NCBI RefSeq assembly: GCF_010093595.1
Contig: NW_022985450.1
Location: 950,154 to 1,014,153 of the forward strand
Direction of reading: 5' to 3'
Source of the DNA: Mytilinidion resinicola
Taxonomy: Eukaryota > Ascomycota > Dothideomycetes > Mytilinidiales > Mytilinidiaceae
DNA length: 64,000 nt
The notes beneath the pieces are model-generated. The model was given only the letters and a program-made list of their open reading frames with translations. It did not search any database and was not told the origin of the DNA. The translations under genes were made by a program, and so were the position numbers. Below, piece after piece: positions 11,743 to 22,523 of this stretch. Numbering within the stretch: position 1 is the first letter of the stretch; the number at the start of each line of letters is the position of its first letter.

Positions 11743-12098
11743 CCATGAAGACCCCTCGCGGCAGGAGATGTGTGCTAGTGTCGAAGACGGCCCTATGCAG
11801 GAACGGAACGTGTCCTGAACCAAGCAAGTGGAGCAGAGGGCCAGCGAGTGGGGGCGATGGGAATTCGAGGGATATGTCAAAGAGTGAATGAGAGCGTGAG
11901 TAGAGAGCGTAGTATAAAGCGGGAGCGAGAGAGCTATTGACAGCTCCTCCCGTTGTTCCTGTCGAGATAACGGAACTGAGTCTTGTTTCACCACTGCAGG
12001 CGTCACGTGATTGCGGTTCTACAGCGCGTTCACCACCACACCACCCCATTCCTGTCCCCTCGCCCTTATCCTCCACCACAACTTAGCCCACCGCCGTC
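11743..12098. promoter_or_regulatory. Bidirectional promoter region, acetyl-CoA transporter and CENP-O genes
   Basis: 356 bp separate the two start codons, so both promoters must share this interval. I see no canonical TATA box near either ATG. Pyrimidine-rich tracts run up to the CENP-O ATG. Confidence 0.4.
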
Positions 12099-13094
12099 AT
12101 GGCCACCTCCGCGCCCCAAACCCTCGACGCTGAGCTCGCCAATCTCCACGCCCAGATTGCGCACCTCCGCCACCGCCGCGCCAACCTCTCCACCACCCTC
12201 CTCGCGCACCCAAACACCTCCACGTTGCTGAACACCAACCGCCCCCGCGGCATCCAAAAGCCCGCCCATCGCAGCGCCGCCTCTGTCCTCTCCAAACAAC
12301 AAAACCACACAACCCACTCCCTCCACCGCGCGCTGGCGGGGTGCACCGCCTACAAAGTGCAAGACCCGGACCCATACGCCGTCGACTCCGGACGCGTCCT
12401 AGGCGTCCAAATTGAAGTCTTCACAAACGGTAAACCTCATCCTCCCCTCCAACTGCGCCTTAAACACACACTAGCTAACAACCCCCCAGGCGCCTTCCTC
12501 CCACCCTACCACATCCTCCTGCACCGGCCCTACGCAACCCACCCCCACACGCTAAAGATCCACAAACACACGCTCCCGCCCTGCATCCCGTTATCGCAGC
12601 TCGCGCGGAAGCACCTGCCCCAGCCGGCGAAGAACGAGGCGGGCGAGCCGGTGCAGGATCTGCAGAAGCTGGTCCGCGCGGTGCGGTGGGAGACGCAGAG
12701 CTGGCATCTGCGCGTGGCGGCGGTCGAGAGGTTGCGTGAGGAGGCGGGCTTGGGCCCTACGCACCCCCGGGCTCCTGAGGATGAGGAGGTCGGGGTGATG
12801 CAAGGGCTCGACGTCGACGCTAACCCCGGGGATGTGCTGAATGGTTACGTCGCGCCTGCGAGACAAGGCCCGCGTCGCAAGGGCCAGATCGTGGCGGTAG
12901 AGGCGGATAGGGCGGTGAGCGCTGTTTCGATCGAGTGGGCGGGGGGCTTGGGGGTGCGGATGCGGGTGACGAAGGATGGGGAGGTTGAGAAGGGTGTTGC
13001 GCGGTGGCGGAGTGGAGAGCGGGATGAGAGGACGGAGAGGGCAGTGCTGGGGAGGATTGAGGGGGTGGTGGAAAGGTTGGGAGGACGGAGGTAA
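12099..13094 (+). CDS. Kinetochore protein CENP-O/Mcm21 family
   Basis: Two exons (12099-12429 and 12490-13094) give about 311 residues. The protein belongs to the COMA/CCAN inner-kinetochore subunits. It opens with a heptad-like helix (LDAELANLHAQIAHLRHRRANL), fitting the coiled coil through which CENP-O pairs with CENP-P. The CENP-O domain follows: TAYKVQDPDPY, SGRVLGVQIEVFTNGAFLPPYHILLHRP, then HKHTLPPCIPLSQLARKHLP and LVRAVRWETQSWHLRV. The 60-nt intron at 12430-12489 has no stop and is a multiple of three, so the unspliced frame stays open. Removing it restores the conserved FTNGAFLPPYHI segment, which supports splicing. The C-terminal 90 residues are low in conservation signals. Confidence 0.9.
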   Translation: MATSAPQTLDAELANLHAQIAHLRHRRANLSTTLLAHPNTSTLLNTNRPRGIQKPAHRSAASVLSKQQNHTTHSLHRALAGCTAYKVQDPDPYAVDSGRVLGVQIEVFTNGKPHPPLQLRLKHTLANNPPGAFLPPYHILLHRPYATHPHTLKIHKHTLPPCIPLSQLARKHLPQPAKNEAGEPVQDLQKLVRAVRWETQSWHLRVAAVERLREEAGLGPTHPRAPEDEEVGVMQGLDVDANPGDVLNGYVAPARQGPRRKGQIVAVEADRAVSAVSIEWAGGLGVRMRVTKDGEVEKGVARWRSGERDERTERAVLGRIEGVVERLGGRR

Positions 13095-13344
13095 GGATGC
13101 GGCGTTGTCACGACGGTCATTTTCATAGTCGATCGCAGCGGAGACCCCGTATGATCAGTGATGAGATGAGTAATATAGGCGAGTTGAGGATATTAGTATT
13201 ATGAATGATACCCAGCGCTCCCACGCGCAATCCACAGGCTTTTTCAAAGCTCCAACCGCTTCATTTCGCTCAATCCAACAAATTTACTCAGACAAACAAG
13301 CAGAAGAGTATTCAGCTGCAAGATCAAACCGCCCCAAGCCCACC

Positions 13345-15888
13345 TCACCCTCGCCCCGTCTGACAAAGCGCAATACAGAACTCCCTAAAATCGCCCTTCG
13401 TCGCCTCTTCCAAATCCTCCTCTATCACTCTGCCATACTTATGCTCATACTCCTCCTTCACGCGAATCATATGCATTCTATCCCAATGCAACCGCACCAG
13501 TCGCGAGATGAGGAGCTCGTAGCGCTGCTGACGCTCGTGCTTGGAGACTGACTCTTTCGAGAGTTTGGAGGATGATGAGCGCGGGCCGGGCGCAGCGGGC
13601 TCGGGAGGCTCGATGAGGTCCATGAGGGCGTGGTGGAGGAGCATGCTGTCACGTGCTGGCCGGTTGATGGCGCCGTTGAGAATGTGGGCGATTACTTCGC
13701 CCTAGAGTGTGTCTTAGCATCCGCATACCAATCTTCAAGGACTAGAGGGAAAAGAAGGGGGTGAGTGGGAAGGGAAAAGTTGACATACCACAAGATTATT
13801 ACTCTTCCTCAACGCATCTCTCGCAAAATTACCCTGGTACTTCCTCTCATACGTCCGCAGCACCTCTCTGAGATGCTGGTCACTCCGCATAACCACAACC
13901 CCCAACATCGCAGTCTCACCCCCCTCTCTCGCCTTCAACGCCTTGTAAAGCGTATCTACGTCCTTATTCCGATACTCCATCGGCCACACATCGCTCTCCT
14001 CCTGCCGCTCCCCCTCCAGCGCCATCAGCACCGCTTTGCGAAACTTGTCTGCTTTGAGCTCTTTGTCCATACATCGCGTCAAGCTGTCCCCGTACCGCTT
14101 ATCCTTGAACGCGTCCTTAATCTCGCGGATGTCATGGTTCTGCCGCCCCATGAGCGCTTCGACGAGGAGCTCCCGCCGCGCATTGCTAGACTGGTACCAA
14201 AAATTCGCCCAGTAGCCCTCGCTCTCATACTTCCCTAGCGCGGTCACGTGGCAGATTTTGCCGAAGTTGGACGAGGGGATTTTGAGCTTGATGTGCTTTG
14301 CGATGTTGATACCGCGGCCTTGGACCTTGCAATGCCGCTTGTACTCGGCGCGGAGCTCGAGCATCTGGTCATGGGAGAGGGTGGGCAGGATGTCGATGAG
14401 GGTGTCGACGTCTGGCGTGCGGCTGGCGAGGGCGTCGACGAGAGCGAGGGCGTCTTCGGTAGCGTCGTAGATCTTGACGCGTTTTTCCTTTTGGGATTGG
14501 GATTGGGATTGGGATTGGGATTGGGATTGGGTGGTCAAGGCCATGGCTTCGAGGGCGAGCTTATCGCCCTTGCGACCTTTCGAGGGGGGCGAGGGGCGGC
14601 GGCCTGAGGTGGAGGGCGCACGGTGTCGGCTTGATGTGGAGGTGGCACGATGGTGGCCGCGGATGGAGGAGGTAGAGTCGCGTGGGGATAGGCTGTTGAG
14701 CATAGGAAGGTCGTCGAGATCATCGTCGGGGAGCATCATGGCAGAGGGCATGGGTGAGATGGATTGGTAGACTCCGTGATACGCTTCTAGCAGAGGACTG
14801 CCTGGTGGTGCTTGGCCTGGGAGGATTTGCTGTATGTCTGGACGGTTGCCGCTGACAGATAGACGATCCATGTGGGGCATGCCTGGCGAAGGAGCTCGAA
14901 GATCGGGACGTGGGCCGTTTACTGACATTCTATGTGGGTGCAGGCCTGGAGACGGGGGTTGGGGCACTCTGGAACCTCCCGGAGTTATCTCGACAACAGC
15001 GTGATCGCCATAATATCCTGATGACTTCCGAGAGTGAGACGGAGCTGATTGCTGGGAAATGGGAGGCGGAGGTTGCTGATATTGAGCTTGAGATGGAGGA
15101 GGGGACGGCTGATATTGAGCTTGAGGTAAAGGGGCCTGTTGGTATTGAGCCTGAGGTGGAGGGGGCTGCTGTTGTCCATGCTGAGGCTTAGAGGTGTACT
15201 CGTAGAACTCAGGCTGCTGATATTGCGGTGCTGCAGGTTGTGCACTATGTCTTATAGGTGGCTGCTGCGCCTGCTGTGCCGATGAAACTACAGGCTTCGA
15301 CGTAAAGGTGATCTTGTCTGGCGGTGCTGCATACTGAAACCCTCCCGTCCCTCCTACTGCCCTCTGGGGACCGGACTGATTCGCAGCATTCGGCGTATAC
15401 CCGTATTGCGGCGCCTGAGAATACGAAACTGGCTGTCCATACGGGTAAGACGGCGACGTCGGCGACGCTGGTCCCCGGTCCTGCGGTTGGCTCGTATACT
15501 GATACTGCTGGGCCTGTTGCTGCTGCTGGATATATGCCGGCCTCTCGTGCGGTGGGAGATCAGTGTAATCGCCCATAGTGATGTTGCTCGCCACCGGGGG
15601 CTGCGGAACGATACTTTGAGCACTCATCTCAGTTCGATGGCTTCCTGAAGTCCCTCCTAGGAGGTGCGCGGGGGTTACATACCCGTGAGGTTGCGCTGAT
15701 GGCTGCGAGGGCTGCCTAACCTCATACTGCGGGGTAGCTCCCGCCCCCCCTTGGCCTGGAGCTGCATATGAATAGACAGCTGGGCTGGGTGAGGGAGCCC
15801 GCACGTTGCTGCGCGATCTATCACGTTTCCCTCCATCTCGCGACTTGGAGCGCGAGCGGCTCTTGCGGTCGTCGACGCGCAAAGACAT
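13345..15888 (-). CDS. Fungal annexin (ANXC4-like) with long disordered N-terminus
   Basis: Two exons (15888-13789 and 13701-13345) encode about 818 residues. Annexins bind acidic phospholipids, usually with calcium, at membranes. The first 500 or so residues are disordered: an Arg/Ser-rich start (DDRKSRSRSKSRD), then Gln/Pro/Tyr-rich repeats of the AQYQQ type. A Gln-Ser dipeptide run then ends just before the folded part. The annexin core begins near residue 530 with DATEDALALVDAL and contains LSHDQMLELRAEYKRH, GINIAKHIKLKI and FGKICHVTALGKYESEGYWANFWYQSS. RRELLVEALMGR follows. This matches the atypical fungal annexins, whose repeats have weak calcium sites. The second exon completes the last repeat (GEVIAHILNGAINRPARDS). 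The start MSLRVDD was chosen over in-frame upstream codons because those lie in a promoter-like stretch. Confidence 0.9.
14496..14530 (-). repeat. Hexanucleotide microsatellite coding for Gln-Ser run
   Basis: A (GGGATT)n tract of about six units lies inside the annexin gene. On the coding strand it reads CAATCC repeats, giving alternating Gln-Ser just upstream of the annexin core. Unit length is a multiple of three, so gain or loss of units would alter linker length without a frameshift. Confidence 0.85.
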
Positions 15889-16888
15889 GGCAGGGGTGAT
15901 GAAGTTTGATGTTGAAGTATGAGAGGACGTCAATGGCACGCGCAGAACATCAGACGAAGAGAGGATAGCACTACGAGACGCGATTGAGAGAGAAGGAAAG
16001 CAGAAAGAAGAGAGAGAAAGGGAAAGACACGAGGGTTCAGGCGCGTAGAAATTTGGATGGTGGGGAGCGAAAGGCGTTTGCGGGCGGCGGTTCAGCCGCT
16101 GACAAGGATTATTTGGGGGCCAGAATAGGTTGCTCAAGTCCGAGGCGACATATTAAGACGTCACAGGGCCAGTAAAAGGGCACGACTATCTCGATAGGCT
16201 ATTCGTGACAGACATATGGTCTCACAATACACCCCTGGAGAGTTTCAGGGCGTATGGCGTGGTGTCCTGTAAGCGTAAGCAGTTCGTATCACGTGATGGG
16301 TGCTTTTTCCACATCTAGCTTTGTCAGCTACTTTGAAATCGAGAAACATCTGATTCACTATCAGGCGACAGCAATATATGGAAGCTAATGTCGGTTTGTA
16401 GAAGGTGGTTTTCAGGGATGAATGGGCTTTCAAGATCTCGAGGATACCTACTTTTGTATCAAACCCTAGAAAATTACCTGCGCGCTTTAGCACTCATCAA
16501 AACGGCCGGAAACACTTACTGAGCAGGCAGCGAGACAGCTGGCAGCTTCACGAACAGCGGAGGATGTGTATCACGTACAATCTGACGTGGCGGCGCCACA
16601 AGAACAGGCAGAAATGGAAGAGGATCTTTGTTAGACGGCCCTTTACAGGACGGCGCAACGATGGGAGTTTGGATAATACATAGGCGGCAGGGCAGCTAGG
16701 AACACGGATTCGTACACGAGATTGATAGTAAGTTTCTGTCCTCAATTCACTAATTTCGACAGCACTAACCTCCTCAGGAATATGCCTTACTTCTTCCTGC
16801 TTAGCGTTCTTTTTTTCTGGAGCTTAGTGATTTAATTCCCTTCGGACACTATGACAGACCAACGCGAAGATTTCCATGAAAAAGCACT
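15889..16888. other. Intergenic, annexin promoter side
   Basis: About 1 kb lies between the annexin start and the oxygenase pseudogene. Only short overlapping ORFs without recognisable domains occur here. Purine-rich tracts around 15985-16025 probably lie in the annexin 5' leader. Confidence 0.45.
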
Positions 16889-17969
16889 TCATAACTTTAA
16901 CCGTCGGCAATCCGCGCGGCGGACGACAGGACTGTCCACGACCATCACAGCCGTATCGTTGTCTGTAATATGTTATGAGAGGTCTCGTACAGGAATTACG
17001 CAGATTAGCTGCGATTTCCAACTGTACCTGGACGAGTGAAGTATATCACGCTTAGACGAGGAAGGTGGCGTTGGTCTTCAGGCGGTACTGCGACGCGATG
17101 AAAAGCCGGCTTAAGGTATCCACCGCTCAAGTACGACAGTGTTTCCTGCGACATCAAGGGTTAGTATAGCTATCATGAAACCTGAACGAGAATTACTTAC
17201 GCCGACGTTCACCACTAGAGCGCAAGGCACATGCTTAACCCATAACCATTCCCCTTCCTCCACCTGCCTAATTTGTAACGCTGCCACCGGCTAACTGAAA
17301 AGCGGTGTATATGTCCCGAAGTCGGTGTGTCGAAGTATCATATCTCCGTCTCCGCTGTCTGTCTTTGCCAATTTGATTGCGTCATCTTTACTCTGAGGAT
17401 GCTGCACCATATAGCGCATATGGCAGTCCGATTTGGCATCGTAGTTATGCAGATCCCAGAGTTGCTCCTCCTTTGCCAATTCCAAGATATCAGCAGTCAG
17501 AATGAGAAGGCGCTTGAGCACATGATTATGCAGATGTCTGCAGAAACGCTCTGTCTGCGCTGCCTGGTCGACGCAGGGTCTTAGACAGGAGAAGCCTGCG
17601 AATTCCGACACATATTCAGGACCATCGTAGATTTCGACGTTATCTCTTAGATTTGATGCTATCTTACGCTCACCTGCGGCTTTATATCCCAAGTCTGGTA
17701 GGCTTCTGTCCACAAAATGCTTATTCTTCTCTTGCTGGGAAGTACAAAAATCGATCTGGCGAGAGCAAATTTATCGCTCACTTCTTCCTCGCCGAGGCCG
17801 AGTTTGTGACGTGGAAGAACCCGACACTTTCAATGGAATCCTTGAGTTGAGCAACAAGTCTTTGCTTCCCTCCGGGTTGGTCGAAGGTGGATAGGTCAAG
17901 ATTCGTAAGCTCGGCGTACTTGAGGTTGGTCGAGGATGGCAAAGTCTGCTGATACTTGGATGTACTCAT
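16889..17969 (-). pseudogene. 2-oxoglutarate/Fe(II)-dependent oxygenase pseudogene
   Basis: The reading starts MSTSKYQQTLPSS at 17969 and follows the isopenicillin-N-synthase-like fold: LKDSIESVGFFHVTN, then GLGEEEVSDKFALAR, DLGYKAAGERK and a HLHNHVLKRLL helix. The iron-site motif HTDFGT, a QVEEGEWLWVKHVPCALVVNVG segment, the distal His in FHRV and the RLS motif that binds 2-oxoglutarate follow. Lesions: a one-base loss after FHVTN near 17800, another near 17736 between LARSIFVLP and EKNKHFVD, and an in-frame TAG at 17291-17293 where the family has Gln before PVAALQIR. Two introns are still recognisable (17200-17146 and 17027-16963). The final segment ends DSPVVRRAD and then stops at 16889, shorter than normal. 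All catalytic residues are still legible, so decay is recent. Confidence 0.85.
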
Positions 17970-18314
17970 TTCTTTTCTCTGTCTCACATTCATGATTATG
18001 CTGCCGATTTATCTGAGCTTTGGAACTGTGGGAATGCGAAGTTAGGTCGATAGAGACGCCGGAGAGGTTACAGTGCTGCTTGACAGGCTTTCGGAATGTG
18101 CGGGATGAAAGTAGTAGAAAGAGGGGGGCACTAATGCTGGGAAATAAACCCATACTGGAAAGAGAGTGACCACAACTTGCATTTGCATTGCAGTCTTGTG
18201 TTCGTGGGCAAATCTTAGCCAACGGGTTAATTTCAGGTGATATCAATTCTACGTCACAAAAGCCACAAAAGTTGTTCAAATGCACTTATATCATAAGAGA
18301 CAGCATTTTATTTC
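17970..18314. other. Spacer between oxygenase pseudogene and TIR element
   Basis: 345 bp of probable former promoter of the oxygenase pseudogene. No ORF, RNA or repeat was seen. Confidence 0.4.
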
Positions 18315-18865
18315 GGACGAGCCTAATTACCACCCCCCTTTTCTCTCCGTATCACCCCTCTTTTCTCTTGCTATAACCCCCCCTAGATTTAGCTTAGCTA
18401 CGGCCTGTAACAACTTTGTCTCACCAATTAGAAGCAGAACCGCTAAGCTTTAATACGGAATCTACGTTAACCCGCGTGACCTCACCACCTACTTATACCC
18501 CCCTAGCCCTGTGCCACTAGGACTGCCACGCATTTATAGAGGAGAGCATAAGGTCTACTATCTTTCTAGAAAGGGCCTTTATATACTCCTAAGAAGGAGG
18601 TAGTTTATAGTTAAGGGCCCGGCATAAAAGCAAGCTATTTAGGCTAAATGCTTAGCTATCTAGGCACGTTCTGTTTTAAATATAATGGCAGGTGACAGGC
18701 TGGTATATAGCTATTAATTCACTCTCGTGGTGTTGCAGATTTAAAGCTTCGAATTGGTGGGACAGAGTTGTTGCGGGCCGGAGCTAAGCTAAATCCAGGA
18801 GGGGTTATAGCAAGAGAAAAGGGGAGTGATACGGAGAGAAAAGGGGATGCTAATTAAGCTCGTCC
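18315..18865. mobile_element. Nonautonomous DNA transposon (MITE-like) with ~120 bp terminal inverted repeats
   Basis: The left end GGACGAGCcTAATTA at 18315 is repeated in inverted orientation at the right end (GGACGAGCtTAATTA read from 18865). The match continues for about 120 bp, including TTTTCTCTCCGTATCAC, TCTTGCTATAACCCC and GATTTAGCTTAGCT on both arms. Differences between arms are mostly transitions. The 300-bp interior has no ORF and is rich in TA and CTAG words. No clear target-site duplication is visible (left flank ttttatttc, right flank attgtata), so the transposon superfamily is unassigned. Confidence 0.75.
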
Positions 18866-19565
18866 ATTGTATATAGCTATCTACTAGCTAGTTGCCTGCC
18901 GTCCAGGGCACGTACGTGCATTGTGTTCTGGTGAACTGCACATGCTGCACTTAGGTGGTGCTCGTTGCCGTGGCCCGACCGCTGCCTTGGCCCGACCGCT
19001 GCCTCTGCTACCACCTCTGCTGCCACCTCCTGGGCAGTAGATGCCCGAGAGGCCCCTTCTACAGCTGATAGCACCCCTCCCCTAGCTATATATAACACAG
19101 TGTTACTCGCTACTGGCCTCTGTTGAATATGCACGCTAACTATAGCATGCGTCTAGGGGCTGGATTGTCCTAAACAAGAACGTTTCAGCCTCAACCGCCG
19201 ATCGCGCGATCCACAAAGCAAGCAACCTAGAAAAGAACCCGGCTTGTGAAGATACGGTGAGGATTGCACACAGCTGTCGTCAGGCTTCGTGATTAGTTCG
19301 TGCCAGCGCGCCATCGTCAGCTCTAGACTCGCCGTGGCTTGGGCTACTGCCAAGCTTATTTTTGTTTTCAGCTGATTGATGCGATAGAGGACGGATAAGG
19401 TGAGCTGAAAGAGTGCGAGTGTGGCGACTTTGCCGTTGCGTATATAAGGTTATCCAAGTCCCCAGGGCTAGCAGAAAGACTTTTCCATTGCGACTCCAGC
19501 TGTTTATACTTCTAGCCTTCGTCCCACTTCCCACCTCTCGCCCTCACCCCACCGAAACGAACGTT
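18866..19565. repeat. Repeat-rich spacer, possible retroelement debris
   Basis: It contains a tandem duplication of TGGCCCGACCGCTGCCT near 18969-19003. A minus-strand open stretch at 18877-19134 is Ala/Val-rich with an HxxC-like tail and has no clear homologue. The right part (19400-19565) is probably the promoter and leader of the next gene. Confidence 0.35.
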
Positions 19566-20465
19566 ATGGATCGCGCAATGCCTATGGATCCTCAAAGGGA
19601 GTCGCCTTTTCTCCGCCTCCCAGGCGAACTTCGCAACCAAATCTACAATGCAGCCCTCGCGACACGCTCCCCGATCATAGACCCAGGCGCCCCCTCCCAC
19701 CACACCTCTACGCCACCATTATGCCTCCCCCTCATCCGCACCTGCCGTGCTGTTTATGCCGAGGCTAGTTTGGGCCCTCTTTTCGCCTTGAATCGCTTCC
19801 ACTTCACCGCCGTAACGCACGCGCACCTCTTCCTTTCCAACCTCACTCCCGCCCATCGCGCGTTTATTCAAGATATAGAGGTGGATGTGCGAAGCGTACA
19901 CGCCCAGCCTGGGGAGTGGGCGACGTATCTAGACTCGAGTCTGAGCGGTATCGGGAAGCTGGGCTCATTGAGGACGGATGCGCCGGGGTTGAAGGTGTTG
20001 CGGTTGAATTTCAGCGCGTGGCCTACGATTGGACTTAGTAGGGCGGAATTGGGGCAGCTGTTAAGGCAGATGGTAACGGGTGTGGCTGGGTCAGGCCTAG
20101 AACGGTTGGTTGTCATGGGTGCGAGTCGAGGAGAGACGATGGCGAGGAGGGACCCGTGGAGTCCGGTGCATTACGTAGGCGCTGATGACTTTGGGGCGAG
20201 GTTCGACCTCGTCGGCGCTATGGAACAGGCGGTCGGAGACGGAGACGAGGGCGATGAGAAAGTCGTGCGGTGGACGAGGGGCGATGGAGTGATCGAACTC
20301 GAGGTCGTCTTAATTTCGCACATTCGAAGAAAGAGTCGGTCCTGGGCTACGGCGCCCGTCACGAAACCCATGAGCGAGGCGTGGCCACGAAGTGGATCTT
20401 GCAGCTGGGAGGAATACCAACAACGGGATTCAGAAAGCCTCTCATCTCTGGCATCAAGACGATAG
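19566..20465 (+). CDS. LPxELRNxIY-motif protein (F-box-like/DUF7730-type), function unknown
   Basis: An intronless frame gives 299 residues from MDRAMPM at 19566. The N-terminal signature SPFLRLPGELRNQIYNAAL is typical of large fungal families related to F-box proteins. In these, an LPxELR helix is followed by LPLIRTCRAVYAEA, which is also present. The remainder, including IQDIEVDVRS, a LKVLRLNFSAW strand-like piece and a C-terminal basic tail, fits the same family. A role as substrate adaptor is only inferred. Its last 12 bases overlap the 3' end of GPI2 on the opposite strand. Upstream in-frame Met codons would add a hydrophobic leader of about 50 residues, which I consider leader sequence, not protein. 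Confidence 0.8.
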   Translation: MDRAMPMDPQRESPFLRLPGELRNQIYNAALATRSPIIDPGAPSHHTSTPPLCLPLIRTCRAVYAEASLGPLFALNRFHFTAVTHAHLFLSNLTPAHRAFIQDIEVDVRSVHAQPGEWATYLDSSLSGIGKLGSLRTDAPGLKVLRLNFSAWPTIGLSRAELGQLLRQMVTGVAGSGLERLVVMGASRGETMARRDPWSPVHYVGADDFGARFDLVGAMEQAVGDGDEGDEKVVRWTRGDGVIELEVVLISHIRRKSRSWATAPVTKPMSEAWPRSGSCSWEEYQQRDSESLSSLASRR

Positions 20466-21979
20466 GTCCCAATGCCTCCGGATGATGGGCCTCGCAGGGT
20501 CCCATGGTCCGTACATCTCGTTTTTGTATTTTTGGAGTCCAATTAGCCACCAGCAGCAGATACCCATAACAAGGAATGTTAAAACGCTGCCAAGAACTGC
20601 CCCTACGATAGCTGCGACTGCACCACCGTTCGAGATGATTACGCCCATCCCTCCAGACGCAGCAATCACGAGGAAGTATGTCAGGGTCCGATGGCCGGCC
20701 GAGGAACTGTTGCGAAGTTGGCGCCGAAATACGGGAAAGAGGCCAAAGACTTCTATGGAGAACAGCGTCAACGAAAATACGTGGGTGGTTGAAGGCAGTC
20801 GGGAAGCCATCACGGCTGAAGCCATAACGGCAGCATTAGTAGAAAGGGACGCGGGGAATCTGAAGCACGTGTTAGCAATGTTAGAATAGAAGCAGAGGCT
20901 CGGTAGAAGTACTGCGCTCCAGTTCCGCCTCCATAATCAAAAAAGAACACATTCATGCACATCAGCCACGAGCTCATAGCCCAAATCGAATCGCTAGTCG
21001 TCGAATCTGTGAGAGACTTCAATATCGGGCTGAGTCCAAGCAACGCGCAGTAGATGAGAACAGCAGACTTGGCAGTTGCTAGGCGCTGTCTGTTTCGAGG
21101 TGATAGCGAGGATTCAGGATCGCCATATGGAGGATATTGGGTCGCGGAACCAGATGGTACCGTTGCTGAGGATGCCGACATGTTTGAAGTGACGGACGTT
21201 GCACTCGCGCTGTGAGAGTGCCCCAATCGAGGAGTGTTGCTTCCATTTGGTATCAGCAAGCCTAGTCCTTGGGGATCCTTCAAGGAGCTTGTTGAGCTTG
21301 CGCTGGATGCGTCTTCCGCGAATTCCTTTTCAGCGAGAGCCTGCGCCTTCGCGGCCTCTTCTTTGCCCATCCAGTAATCCCAGAGTATCCAGCCCAGAAC
21401 TGTACTGATACTGCCGGCGCTGGCAACTGCCACGGGAGACACGTTTATTTCTTTAATGCCCACGAAACAGCATATAAAGATTATGACCGAAGCAATGTGC
21501 TGTATGATGACGGTGGAGTCGGCCATGAGTGACCAGAACTCGTAGGGTTGGAGGCGAGGGTTTCGTTGCAGGTGATCAAGGAAGGTCTCTTCGTCGGTAT
21601 AATTGTCGGGGTCTGAGATTCGATTAGCATTCATCTGGCTATTGCTCAGATATCGTGACTTACACGGCTGCTTGAACCACAATAGCTTGTTCCAATGCCT
21701 CTTCTTCCGCCTGCTCCCACTCCGACCTCTCTCCTTCTCCCGCTGTCTGCGCGCATCGGTCATCCCCCGCACAGAGCTGCCGCCGGAAGCCCCCAGGCCG
21801 AGAGGGCTGTGCTGGCGGGCTCTTCGTGGTGGAGAGGTTGCGTAGAAGGCATCTTCGGGGGCCAGTCGCGACGGGTCGGGGGCGGCAGTGCGACTGTGGA
21901 GGAGCTGGCGTGAGGCTGCATGCTGCTGGACAGTAGTTGTGGACATCAGGGCGGCATTGCGCGTCGTGGAGACCGTCAT
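20454..21979 (-). CDS. GPI2: GPI-anchor biosynthesis GlcNAc-transferase subunit Gpi2/PIG-C
   Basis: Three exons (21979-21664, 21612-20913, 20859-20454) encode about 473 residues. Gpi2 is a membrane subunit of the ER complex that adds GlcNAc to phosphatidylinositol, the first step of GPI-anchor synthesis. Splicing gives WFKQPYPDNYTDEETFLDHLQRN and YEFWSLMADSTVIIQHIASVIIF, then TSDSIWAMSSWLM...FFFDYGG. The final exon gives FPASLSTNAAVMASAVMASRLPSTTHVFSLTLFSIEVFGLFPVFRRQL. These are diagnostic of PIG-C. About 100 residues of Ser-rich insertion sit between the second and third membrane segments. An alternative in-frame ATG at 22138 would add 53 residues; the Met at 21979 was preferred because Gpi2 proteins lack a signal peptide. 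Confidence 0.94.
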
Positions 21980-22523
21980 GGCATCGAGGTTGAGGTTGAC
22001 GGGGGAGCTTCGAAGATACAATTCTAGGCACGGTCCACTCGAGGTCGAGGCGAGTGCGAGGTTCGCTGACGTCGGAGGGATTCCCCCACACCACAAGAAC
22101 ACTAATGTCGGGAAAGAAGTGCTAGTAAAGTACAGCATCCTAATTATATGGCACTTATGTCCATCTTGGAGATAAAATCATCGAGTGCGCTGATTCCCAT
22201 GTTTCGGTGAATGCACCGAGACTCGTTCGATATACACACATAAGATCAGAACTATCAATAGGTAACAAACCTTGAATTAGATCACGCAGTAGCTGAAATA
22301 ACACGAGGTAATGTTCAATCGTTTCGTTGTTGGCTCTCGCGTTCTGCTATTCGTCTGTTCAGTACTTCAAAAGTTCCAATATCAAAAACCACTATCACAG
22401 TCTTTTCGCTCTGTACAGGTGGCTGCTAGCCTGGTGGTATCCAAATTGCGTTCACCGAATTCCTTGCTCCTCCCACCAGGATCGAGTGAAAGGAAAAAGT
22501 CACCAATTGGAGAGCTCGACACT
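21980..22523. other. Intergenic between GPI2 promoter and rhodopsin 3' end
   Basis: About 540 bp that holds the GPI2 promoter and the rhodopsin 3' region. It contains a possible 53-codon N-terminal extension of GPI2 (to 22138). No other gene. Confidence 0.4.

Noticed and set aside
14496..14530. TTGGGA repeat as possible interstitial telomere
   Set aside because: Fungal telomeres are usually TTAGGG. The tract is inside the annexin coding frame and reads as Gln-Ser.
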